Assembly: GCF_040436345.1 (NCBI RefSeq)
Contig: NC_133223.1
Location: forward strand, 5,865,847 to 5,929,846
DNA: 64,000 nt
Direction: 5' to 3'
Origin: Pagrus major
Lineage: Eukaryota > Chordata > Actinopteri > Spariformes > Sparidae
Below are positions 44,766 to 54,621 of the stretch, piece after piece. The position numbers and the translations under genes were made by a program. The notes beneath the pieces are model-generated. The model was given only the letters and a program-made list of their open reading frames with translations. It was not told where the DNA came from and searched no databases. Numbering within the stretch: the stretch's first letter is position 1; each line of letters begins with the position of its first letter.

Positions 44766-44990
44766 ACAAATACACACTGATCAGCCACAACATTAAAACC
44801 ATTGTCATCAATCAGCCACAACATTTCAAAGTCATCAGATCAAGCCGTTGCCATGAGGGGGTGTACTTGGTCTGCAGCCGTGCCCAGATAGTTGCTAATA
44901 TCTGTCAACGAACATCCACTTGACCACTTAGCAGAACATTGCCTTGTAAAGAAATGATCAATGTCATTCACTTCACCTGCAGGCAGTTTT
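44766..44990 (-). mobile_element. Tc1/mariner-like relic, inverted relative to 46888-47481
   Basis: Contains terminal words CAGCCACAACATTAAAACC and CACTTCACCTGCAGGCAG, plus a 26-bp segment (44851-44876 region) that is the reverse complement of 47032-47057. The coding part is gone. It lies about 100 bp from the 3' end of TAAR gene 4. Confidence 0.5.
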
Positions 44991-45084
44991 GACCTTATAT
45001 GATCTTGTGTATGATCTTGCAGTATGACAAAGTATGTTTTTCAGTCATGCTGAGGGCCTAATTTCAGGCCCATGCAGAGTCTTT

Positions 45085-46246
45085 CTATAGTATATTAAAC
45101 TCACAGGAGTCAGACTGCAGTATCTTAAATGTAACTATGAGCTTAATTGATTTTCTAAACCAAGTATAAAACAGGGCATATATTACAGGGTTTAGGCAGG
45201 AGTTAAAATTGTACATGCATATTACAAAGGCAGCAGATGAAGCATTGAGCAACTTATCTTGGCCTGTAAGAACAACACAATAATATGGGCAGAGACATAT
45301 TAGAAACACAACTACAACAATACCAAGAGTCCTGGCTGCTTTCATTTCAGATTTCTTTGCAGTTACTTTCCCTGATTGTGTGACAGCTGCAATATGAGAC
45401 CGCATAGCACGAGCCTGAGACACAGCCACCACAAATATTCTCATATACAAAATGACAATAACAGTAATGGGAACAATGAAGGATAAAATGAGATCTGCAA
45501 GTCCAGCAATGTAATTAATGACCAATATACACTCCCCAATGCAGGAGTGATACCTGCCTGGTTCTTTCATTATATCCTTCAGGATCAGACTTTGAAAAAT
45601 TACAGAGCATATCCAACACAGACAAACACACACCTGAACTCTTTTTTGTGTGATTTCACTGGAGTAATGCAGAGGATGACAAATAGCCACATAGCGGTCA
45701 ACAGATATGAGCACCATGGTTCCTACTGAGGCAGAGGAAATAATATATGCTAGATACTGATACAGAGTACATATGAGGTCACCAAGGAACCAGCAGCCGT
45801 CTATGAGCATAATTGGAAAAAACATGAAGAGGCCAACGTAGAAATCTGTGACAGCCAGAGAGAGGAGGAGGAGGTTGGTGGGAGTGTGGAGCTGCCTGGA
45901 GAGGAAGAACAGCAATATATTTATCAATATTTACTGTATCAATTACCATTGAGATAACAGCAGATAGAGCACATGACTGAAATACAATAAGATCACCACC
46001 ATTTTTCACAGTTTATTATCAGGCAATACTTTTTATTACCATTCATTAGTTTCATGAATTAATGAATGTCTACTTGAAGTGGGAGATGGAGATGATGACC
46101 AGCAGGTTAAGAGCTGCAGTGAGCAGAGCGATGAAGGACAGCAGAATGTAAATCAGCATGGTCTCAAAGTGAGGACGTATTGGCTTCCTGCAGGAGCTGT
46201 TGAGGAGTTGTGGAAAGCAGAGGTCAGTTCCCTCCAAGGTCTCCAT
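45085..46246 (-). CDS. Trace-amine-associated receptor-like GPCR 4 (two exons)
   Basis: Exon 1 is 46074-46246 and exon 2 is 45085-45895, with a 178-bp intron (GTAGAC...CTCCAG). Total 984 nt, 327 residues, start METLEG. It has seven membrane segments, DRY, Cys3.25 with the loop-2 CIGEC, and NSCLNPVIY...YTWF at TM7. The classical amine anchor Asp3.32 is Ala (QYLAY where the others read QYVDY), while Asp5.42 is kept; 7.43 is Asn. That is the pattern of non-classical teleost TAARs, where the acid in TM5 takes over amine binding. Leu at 6.48. No disruption. Flanked by inverted Tc1-like relics. Expected to be an olfactory receptor with a changed binding orientation. Confidence 0.92.
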
Positions 46247-46887
46247 CACCAGAGAGAGGAGAACCTGCTGAGCTCTGGCAGCTTTTTGACCAAAGCTTTC
46301 CATCATACAACTAATTTATCACTATCCTTCCGGCCCAGCCCTCCTTCCTCCTCACCTCTGCTGCTTTGTTCTTCTCCATAGAGATTGAAGTATTAGGCCT
46401 TTTACGCTCATCATTCTCAGTGTTGATGACTTTGGTATCTCCTTCTTTGCCCATCTGCCAGATGTCTGAGCTCAATGTTGCACTCATTGTATCACACCTG
46501 GTGGAAATCCCATCAAAAGTACATGACTTGTCTGTTTCTGGTTCAGTTTTGGGGAAAGTTATGGTTTCATTTGGAGTTAGCTGTCGATTTAAGCAAATTC
46601 ACATTGACAGCGACATTGACAGCGTTTAGTGAACGTCTTTTCATGTCTTATATGAATCTGGAAAAACAATGGATGTAAACTGCAACTTAACTGGTACATG
46701 GTATTTTATTTTTGTCTAGAAATGCTAGCTGACAAGCAAAAATGCTAATATCAGGGAAATGCAAAAAGTGTACTAGAAAGAGTAAGTAGTTTTAAGTAAC
46801 CCTGACATAAATCAGTAGATTGTGGTTATTCAATAAGACAAACAAAAGCCCACAAAAAATACTGCAATGTGCAAACACAGAATTAGT

Positions 46888-47481
46888 GTTGAATATACAT
46901 CAATAAGCCACAACATTAAAACCACAGGCAGGTGAAGTGAATATTATTTACCATCTCGTTACAATCAAAACTTCTGCTGGGAAACCTTTGGTCCTGACTT
47001 GAGATACACCACCCACCCAATCATGGTTGCAGACCAAGTACACCCCCTCATGGCAATGGCACTCCCCAATGGCAGTGTACCCCCTCAGCAGAGCAATGCA
47101 CCCTGTAACACTGCAAAAACGGTTCAGGAATGGTCCGAGGAGGTCAAGGTGTTGAACTGGCCTCCAGATTTCCCAGATCCCAATCAGTTTGTGCATCCGT
47201 GGGATGTGCCAGAACATGTCTGATCTGTGGAGGCACCAAATTGGACTTGGCTCTAACCCGTTAATGCATGAGCACAGGCCCTCTGAGGGATTCCTATCGT
47301 TTCTGTCAGTGGGGGAGTCCCGTAGACATGTGGGGGTGGTATTGGTCTACAATGGTGTTTGGGTGGGTGATTCCGTGTCAAGTGGCATCCACATGAATGC
47401 CAGGTCCCAAGGTTTCCCAGCAGATCAATGTTTGTTGGTTCACTTGTTAGTGGTTTTAATGTTGTGGCTGATTGGTGTATA
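46888..47481 (+). mobile_element. Tc1/mariner-like element, decayed
   Basis: Ends are CATCAATAAGCCACAACATT and, reversed, TTTAATGTTGTGGCTGATTG, with TA at both flanks. The interior keeps one recognisable coding stretch, LNWPPDFPDPNQFVHPWDVPEHV-like (about 47150-47220). It corresponds to the DWP..SPDLNPIEHLWD segment of Tc1 transposases, with the catalytic Glu position changed. At ~590 bp it is much shorter than a full 1.6-kb element. Not functional. Confidence 0.75.
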
Positions 47482-48028
47482 GCGGGCAGTAGCCTCTGTT
47501 TTGGGGGACACACAGATGCTCATTTTGCTGCCTTACGTGTGTGCCTTCTATTGCTCCTACCACATTTGGAAATCCTGCTTTTGCCCAAAACTCCACTTTT
47601 ACCTTATTCAGAGCCATAGTGCTTGTTGAAAATAAAGTAAGCTTCTTTCACAGTTCACTTGATACCCTTTAGGTAATCCGCGATGCAGTTAGTTTGCATA
47701 GTCCAACAGCATCACCCAGTGAGTTTAGGTAACTTCCTTTAGCATAAGGCTGTAACACTACATACACTTGCAAAACTGCAGGAACATGATGGTTTCTTGC
47801 TGTTGCAGGGTTTATGGTATCCTAGAGTTTGCCAGCCAGCAAAACGATAGTTTCTCTAGAAAACCGAAATCTCTCGACTAGTTCTTGATTGTTACATCTA
47901 TCTAGTGGATTCTTTCTATCCCTTAAGAGTCTCTCCCTTCTACGGGCTCTTTCCAAAATCCAAATATTTAACTTGGGGCAAGCAATGTTTTATTCCATCC
48001 TGAAGCAACAATCCTTCAGTGTAGTTTT
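47482..48028. other. Intergenic, no gene seen
   Basis: No frame with family features and no recognised repeat ends. Confidence 0.5.
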
Positions 48029-48208
48029 GTCAAGGTTCTATCAATTAATCAATCAATCAATCAATCAAAGCTTTATTGTCATTTAGCTGTAACAACAAGT
48101 GCAGCAAAAATGAGATTGCGTTTTACGATCCTATGACACGAACACAACAAATACACACAATACATTACTATAGTAATTTAAATAATTTAAAACTAAAACT
48201 ATGACTAA
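48029..48208 (-). mobile_element. 3' tail of CR1/Rex1-like LINE (detached piece)
   Basis: On the minus strand it ends in a tandem ATTG run (TCAA repeats at 48043-48066 on plus), a typical simple-repeat LINE tail. Text such as CTTTATTGTCATTTAGC precedes it. It joins, across the Harbinger insertion and its TAA duplication, to the LINE body at 58873. Confidence 0.65.
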
Positions 48209-48461
48209 AAGCCATTTCACACCAAGTGCGAATTTCCGTGCAGATTATTCGCACGGAAATTTATAAAAAATGATTTTGTGGGTATTAAGGTGAGCTTGCA
48301 CACCAGGGCGGAACTTTTGTGTGGCAAAAAAAAATCTGGAACCACTTTGTCGTCTGCGGAATTCCGTCTGCGAAACTACACGCTTGACCAATGAAATCGT
48401 TTGCTTTGTATGATGTCACTTCCCGCCTCATCATACAAAGCAAACTATTATAGCTGATAAA

Positions 48462-50609
48462 ATGAGCGAACAATTAATCATTCTGGTGTCCCAGCACCCT
48501 ATTTTATTTGATAAGAGTGTGGATAACTATCTCAACACGGAGGTGAAAGACAACATTTGGCTTTCGATTGCTCAGAAGCTTGGCTACGGGGATGATGGTA
48601 AGTGCTGAAGCTGAACGTAACGTTGTACTTGCAGTGAAGCTAGCTAGCCAGGATAGCAAAAATGCTAAAAACAAAATGTAGATGTCCTGCTGTAATGATT
48701 AATTTACTATTATCATTATTGCTATTGTTATTAGCCGGCTCTGTGGGTGCTGAGGAGCTTGAGCACTCCTTATATCCTCCCCGCCGCCAATATACAGTAG
48801 GTTATAACGTTATATCGTAGCCTATATAACGTTATACGTATGTTTAGCCAAAACAAATAGACATTGGACGTTTACATGCACGCCCATAATACGATTATAA
48901 TGCAATTAAGACCATAAATAAACACCTGATTATGTTAATGCCATTATGCTCATATTGCAGTAAATATGTGGTGTGCACCGATCGTAATCACATAAATAAA
49001 CATGTTTTAGAACATGTGTAGTTGTTGAAATGTGACTATGAAGTTGCGCATGTGTCCAGCTCTATAAATAAATATAAAGATAAAGTGGAATTGTACTGGC
49101 TGGATTATGGAGTTATTCTTACCAATATCTACTATCCACAACTGTTTGTAGGATATTTTTCAGTTGATGAAATCCCAATATCAATCTGCGAAGGCAGAAG
49201 GACAGTTGTGCTTGCCATCTGCAGCCTCTTTTGAGGGATATAGGTGCGCATTTTCAAAGTGCTGCGTAATTATGCACACCTCTTCCAATGTGGGTACCTT
49301 GATTAAATCTTATGCAGCCTCTTGCCAAATTGGTACACAAGCCTCTGTGCTTTTGTGCACACCAAACTGATTGGCTATAGCACAGGTTCCAAGTTTCTAC
49401 AGTGCAAAACATCAGGAATAGCCTACAGGAAAGCTATGTATGTATTCAATTTCCATGATTCTGTCTGGATAATCGAAATACATACAGGTAAACGGGATTG
49501 TTGTTGAGTAAACCTGATATCTGGGATGAGATTGGTTGTGTTACTTACATTACCCACAATTATTTCAATTGGCGCCTATTATTAGCGGTAGAAAAGTTGC
49601 AGAGTGGCTCCAAATTATTTATTTTTTTATGGAGATTCTGAATGTTTCTTTCAGCTTCGATATGTAAATAAAGCTATCCTTTCTTGGTAGTCACACACTG
49701 TATTTTTTTCTCCATAGCTGCTTTAATCAAGAAATTATGGAGGAACCTTTGTGACACGTACATGAAGAGAAGGAGAGAGGAGCTGGTAACCAAAAGTGGC
49801 CAGGCCAGCAAGTCCAAGAAGAAGTGGAAGTACTTTGATGCATTGTCCTTCCTTATTCCAACATTGCACAGCAGGAGGTAAAGTGATGATTGCAGGGCAC
49901 AAACTTTACAGAGTACTGGTTCTTTGTAAGGATAGATGTTCTGTGATTGGCATTGGGATAGGCATTTCTATTACAGCAGTGCTGATGAGGTAGCCTACAG
50001 TGAGAGAGTAGATTAGATTAGAGTGATGTAACTGTGGCATAGTGATGTTAAACAAATTTACCATAGTGATTTATAGCTACACTATGACTTCTTTTTTTTT
50101 TTACTTTAAAGTAACCTAGAATCTATAGAAGTCTATAAAATGACTGCATGCTGTGACTTGCATTTTACAACAGGGTATCCAGTAATATTGACTGTGGGGG
50201 AGAGGCAGATGAAGATGAAGGAGAGACAGTTAAGGACAGTGAGGATGAGGGGCAACCAGAAGTCAGCACTTAGCCAGGAGACAGGGCCAAGAAGATAGGT
50301 GAAGCTGCAAAGAAGAAGGCAAGGTGCAGCCAGGCAGATTTCCTGGAGAAATACCTGGAGAGGAAAGAGGCTAGGGAGCAGGCCAGGCAGAGGGAGGTTC
50401 AGGGTGACAAGGATGGGGTGCAACACTTCCTTCTTGGTTTGGTACCCCAGATGAAAAGGCTTGCACCAGAGAAGCAGTCCTGGGTCAGGCTCAAAATGAC
50501 TGAACTCCTGCATGAGGCAGAATTTGGTGCAGCATACCAGCCGCAGGGAGGTTACTTTGACCAAGCATTTGGTCAACTTGGTAACTCCACCAGCTTTATC
50601 TCTATGTAG
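48462..50609 (+). CDS. Harbinger MADF-BESS accessory protein (three exons, one nonsense codon)
   Basis: Exons 48462-48597, 49718-49877 and 50174-50609 (136+160+436 nt, in frame to 243 residues), with donors GTAAGT and GTAAAG and acceptors CCATAG and CAACAG. Exon 1 begins LIILVSQHPILFDKSVDNYLN and exon 2 has LIKKLWRNLCDTYMKRR with KKWKYFDALSFLIP: together the MADF DNA-binding domain. Exon 3 is acidic, then basic, and ends in a BESS-like motif (FLLGLVPQMKRL, SWVRLKMTELL). One TAG near 50269 (after EVST) interrupts exon 3; a CAG-to-TAG change would explain it. It probably partners the transposase, replacing the Myb/SANT protein of Harbinger 1. Confidence 0.75.
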
Positions 50610-51103
50610 TGTTGCTTAGTTTTACTAAATGTATTTGTTATTATTGTTGACTTAATTAACTTCCAATATATTCTTATTCTCAACTTATTTGTTGTATTTA
50701 TATGATTCATTGTTTTATTGTTATTAAACTATTTCATATGGATACCTTGTATGTGTTTTATTAAGTATTTAAGGTGTATTAAGGTTAACTGACTATAACC
50801 CCAGTAATTTCCTGTTCAGTATGGGTAAACCTATCTGTAGTAGGCACATGGGAATCATTTATTCAAGTTTTACTTGTAGGGATATTGCTGGATATTGTGT
50901 GGGAGAGTGTTATATGGATGGATCTGGTTTGTAGTTTTAACTCTTTCTCTAGCTGAAACATGAAGATCTACTTTATTGTCCTATTTTATATACTCGAACC
51001 TACTAAAAGTTATGACATTTATCTATAGCTTCTATAGCTGTACTGTATGCTTGCTCAACATGACAGTATGCTTTGAAAATGTTAGGTTTTGCAACAACAG
51101 TAG
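50610..51103. other. 3' flank of MADF gene within Harbinger 2, no gene seen
   Basis: AT-rich, with AATAAA-like words; no coding features. Ends at the Ngaro boundary. Confidence 0.5.
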
Positions 51104-51746
51104 TTCAGTCAGGACCACTTTTGTCAAAATAATCTTTATTTACTTGCACAGTTTTATTTGGCGGTATGATACTGTTCTGGGGCCCGCTGCTCTTCCACGC
51201 GCTTGCGTGGAAAGCCTGAGGCAGGAAGAGCACCTTCCTGCCCTTCACGAGCCATCATGAACGGCATAAGCAGGGAGCGCAGCAGCAAAAGAAAACCCAG
51301 ACAGAGCAGAGCAACCAACATGAATACAGGAGGAGCTGGGGTGGAGGTGGGTTGCGAAAGTGCCAGCAGCAGAGGAAGCAGGAAGGAGGGTCGGGCGAGA
51401 GCAGATTAAATACCCCGCTCTTAATGCAATTTCCCAATAGGGAGCGGGCACGCAGAGTCAGCTGAGCCATCAGCTGATCTGCGCCGGCGATGACAGCTAT
51501 GCAGTTAGAGCTTGACGTCGTGGCCTGCCAGAACTAACGCTACGCTCCATTTCAGTCAGGACCACTTTTGTCAAAATAATCTTTATTTACTTGCACAGTT
51601 TTATTTGGCGGTATGATACTGTTCTGGGGCCCCCTGCTCTTCCACGCGCTTGCGTGGAAAGCCTGAGGCAGGAAGAGCACCTTCCTGCCCCATCACGAGC
51701 CATCATGAACGGCATAAGCAGGGAGCGCAGCAGCAAAAGAAAACCC
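51104..51746 (-). repeat. Ngaro 3' split direct repeats (Y-X-Y block)
   Basis: Block Y (TTCAGTCAGGACCACTTTTG ... GAAAACCC) occurs at 51104-51298 and 51551-51746. Block X (TTGCGAAAGTGCCAGC ... CTACGCTCCATTT) occurs at 51352-51552 and again at the 5' end, 56066-56266. Y contains a perfect short stem TTCCACGCGCTTGCGTGGAA. About 53 bp between Y and X are unique. Confidence 0.9.
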
Positions 51747-51943
51747 CCAAAACGACCATACCGGCAAATCCTGGAACCTCTGCTACAAGAGATGCCAGGA
51801 AGCTATCTAGGATGGAAATAATTTGTATACAATTTAATAGGGAATAAGCCACATGCTGCCTCTTAATAATAACGATGATAATACAATAATATAGTAATAA
51901 CAATATAATAATAATATAATAATATAGACGTAACCAATCATGC

Positions 51944-53002
51944 CTATGAATGAATATTTATTATATCAAGAATTACAGTGAGGCTCATGGCTTTTTGAGC
52001 ATCTAGGATGGCTTTATTGCCAGGACGCACGTAACGATTGAAAGCAGAAGAAGACCACCTGCCCATAGCTTTCAGGGTGGCCACAGGAGCGACCATTGCT
52101 GCTGTCGTAGCTGCTCCTATGCGGAACGAATGAGGCGTGTAGCGTTCCGGAGGGAGACCGCAGAGTTGGCAAAGGAGGCGGAGGCGAGAGGCGAACCAGG
52201 CTCGTGACAGGGGCTCCCCTCTCTCCGTGACGAACAGCGGCTCCTGAGGGCTGGCTTGGGCACGGCTTTTCAGATAGCGGACCATGGAAGACAATGGACA
52301 GAAATCAGAGTTAGTTTGAGAAATGATGACTGATGTTCCCCTTCTATCTCTGTCAGTTTTAGAATGTTTTAAGAGGATACAAAAGTAGTGACTGTGAACT
52401 GATACATCGCCTATGGTGAGGTCTTGTGAAGGATCAAAAGATCGTGAGCGTGTAGTGAATTCTCCGCACCTTAAGAACCCATAAAAAGCTATGAGGAAAA
52501 CAGTTTCTAACAGTGAGTCTGTATATGGACCAAAGCACCCGTTCCTTAAGTGAGTGATTAACTTGTGCTGAAGTGGAGGAGTAAAAGGGAGACGGATGTC
52601 ATTGCCTTGAGGTTTCTCTCTTTTAAAGCCGTTTAGCAGAAGCTTAATGGATGGATTTTCTAGTAAGCTGTTGGAGGACGGGTCCAGGCAACGCAGGTGA
52701 AACTGGACACCTGCGAGGAGGCCTTTGATGGAGGACGGCTGCAGTTTGCGGGACTCAAAACAGTGAACCAGAAAAGCACATACAGTGGGAATACTTATAG
52801 GAAGAATTGCAACAGAGAAAGAGAAACAAAATGCTGTGAAATAGGACCATGCAGAGTCATACAATTTTAATGTAGACTTCGCTAAACCAGAACGCATATA
52901 GCCAGCAGCTGACAGCATGTATTTTTGCAAGGTGCTGTCTAATCTAGCACCGCATGGTGGAAGGGGGGGCAAGGCAGGCTGGAGGGCGCAGCTTCCGGAC
53001 AC
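51944..53002 (-). CDS. Ngaro tyrosine recombinase
   Basis: A 352-residue frame overlapping the end of the RT gene by 64 nt. The N-terminal SAM-like arm-binding half includes GLAKSTLKLYDSAWSYFTAF. The catalytic half has Arg in GFLRCGEF, Lys-bearing LLKHSKTD, HSFRIGAAT (His-x-x-Arg), GRWSSSAFNRYVR (Trp and the nucleophile Tyr). All catalytic positions are present. It integrates the circular DNA copy without target duplication. Confidence 0.9.
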   Translation of the reverse strand: MSGSCALQPALPPLPPCGARLDSTLQKYMLSAAGYMRSGLAKSTLKLYDSAWSYFTAFCFSFSVAILPISIPTVCAFLVHCFESRKLQPSSIKGLLAGVQFHLRCLDPSSNSLLENPSIKLLLNGFKREKPQGNDIRLPFTPPLQHKLITHLRNGCFGPYTDSLLETVFLIAFYGFLRCGEFTTRSRSFDPSQDLTIGDVSVHSHYFCILLKHSKTDRDRRGTSVIISQTNSDFCPLSSMVRYLKSRAQASPQEPLFVTERGEPLSRAWFASRLRLLCQLCGLPPERYTPHSFRIGAATTAAMVAPVATLKAMGRWSSSAFNRYVRPGNKAILDAQKAMSLTVILDIINIHS

Positions 53003-54621
53003 AGTCTGTGGAATTTCTGAAATTCAAATCGAGACAGAGCATCAGCAATATTATTATCCAATCCTGGAATGTGCGCTGCGCGGATGATGAAGTTCCCCAG
53101 CACGGATGCCCAAGTAAGGCGTCTTACAAATCTGTTAATAAATGGAATAGAGGAACGCCCTTTGTTGATAATGTGGACAGCTGCTTCATTGTCACAAAAG
53201 AAAATAATTTTCCTCCTGGACCAGGATTTCCCCCAGAGAAGACAAGCTATAACAATTGGGTATATTTCCATAAGCGCAGAGGAAGAAGCACTAGCTGGCA
53301 GAGATGACAATTCTTTTGGCCATACATCAGCAAACCACTGATTATCAAAGAACCCCCCAAAACCCACGGAAGGAGCTGCATCTGTGAATAATCTAATGGC
53401 CAAAGATGATTCAGTATTGTCGTTATAGAAAAATGAAATGCCATTCCATTTCTCGAGCAGCAAAGACCAAAACCGGAGCTCTGATCTGCACCCTTCATCC
53501 AGAGTTACTGTGTCATGAAGCTTTTCAACTGACTTTGAGAGGTCGAGAAGCCTGGATATGAATGAGCGGCCCTGAGGAATCACGCGCATGGCGAAATTGA
53601 GATGACCTAGGAGGGAGAGCAGATCTCTTTTTGAAATGGACTTTGAAACCTGTTCCTTCATAATTTCTCTGATGCGGTTTAATTTCTCGAGAGGCAGGGA
53701 AGCTTGCATGAGGACACTGTCTAGTTTGATACCTAGAAATTCGCTGGCTTGAAGTGGACCTGAAGTTTTCTCCTCAGATAAGGGGACTCCCAGGTTTTTG
53801 AAAGTATCTTTAAGAGTGATGATTGCGTGGTCTGGCTTGGCATGAGGATAATCTACGAGCAAAAAATCGTCTAACAGGTGAAGCACGAAAGGCAGCTTGC
53901 AATTGTTTAAGAGAATCCAGCAGAGAGCTTCAGACAATGTGTCAAAGATTTTTGGACTGCTGCGACACCCAAAAGTGAGCCTAACTGCAAAATACAATTT
54001 CTCTCTCCATTTCACGCCGAACAGATGCCATTGGGAAGGGTGCAAAGGCATGACTTTAAACGCATCTGTGATGTCGGCCTTTGATAACCATGCTCTTCTA
54101 CCTGCTTGTTTGATGAGCTTAATGGCATCGTCGATTGAGGCATAATACAGAGAGAACGGCGGGAGTGGAATGAGACTGTTAATACTTTGGACTTCATCAT
54201 GATGAGGAGCTGATAAATCTATAATGAGACGCTTTTTACCAGAATATTTCCGGGTAGCCACACCTATGGGGTTTATGCGAGATACGGGGAAAGGGGATTT
54301 ATCCAGAGGACCGATCATAAAACCCTTCCTGACTTCTTTTTTCAGCAGAGTGTCGACAACTTCAGGCTCTTTTAGAGCAGACTGCAGATTGCTACAAGAA
54401 AAAGACAATTTAGGCAACCACAATAACCCAGCCATGAATCCTTGAACCAGTCCGGTAAGCAAATAATTGACAAAGCAGCGGTTCGGATGCTTCTTTAGAG
54501 CCTTGCCCAGCTCAGCCACGTTGACTGGGGTTGAAGGTTTTATTTTTTCTTTTCCTTCCTCACAAGGCGGGTTCGTCGGGGGCACACAGACTTTGGATGA
54601 CTGTCCCCACAATAGCTGCAA
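52939..54621 (-). CDS. Ngaro reverse transcriptase-RNase H
   Basis: A 560-residue frame. RT motifs are SKADITDAFKVMPL (first catalytic Asp), FGCRSSPKIF, and VLHLLDDFLLVD (the DD pair). RNase H follows: LFTDAAPSVGFGGF (Asp), SSALMEIYPI (Glu), FFCDNEAAVHI (Asp) and NNIADALSRF (Asp). This matches the Ngaro/DIRS group. Overlaps gag by ~80 nt upstream and the recombinase downstream, both in other frames. Intact. Confidence 0.92.
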   Translation of the reverse strand: MQLLWGQSSKVCVPPTNPPCEEGKEKIKPSTPVNVAELGKALKKHPNRCFVNYLLTGLVQGFMAGLLWLPKLSFSCSNLQSALKEPEVVDTLLKKEVRKGFMIGPLDKSPFPVSRINPIGVATRKYSGKKRLIIDLSAPHHDEVQSINSLIPLPPFSLYYASIDDAIKLIKQAGRRAWLSKADITDAFKVMPLHPSQWHLFGVKWREKLYFAVRLTFGCRSSPKIFDTLSEALCWILLNNCKLPFVLHLLDDFLLVDYPHAKPDHAIITLKDTFKNLGVPLSEEKTSGPLQASEFLGIKLDSVLMQASLPLEKLNRIREIMKEQVSKSISKRDLLSLLGHLNFAMRVIPQGRSFISRLLDLSKSVEKLHDTVTLDEGCRSELRFWSLLLEKWNGISFFYNDNTESSLAIRLFTDAAPSVGFGGFFDNQWFADVWPKELSSLPASASSSALMEIYPIVIACLLWGKSWSRRKIIFFCDNEAAVHIINKGRSSIPFINRFVRRLTWASVLGNFIIRAAHIPGLDNNIADALSRFEFQKFHRLCPEAAPSSLPCPPFHHAVLD

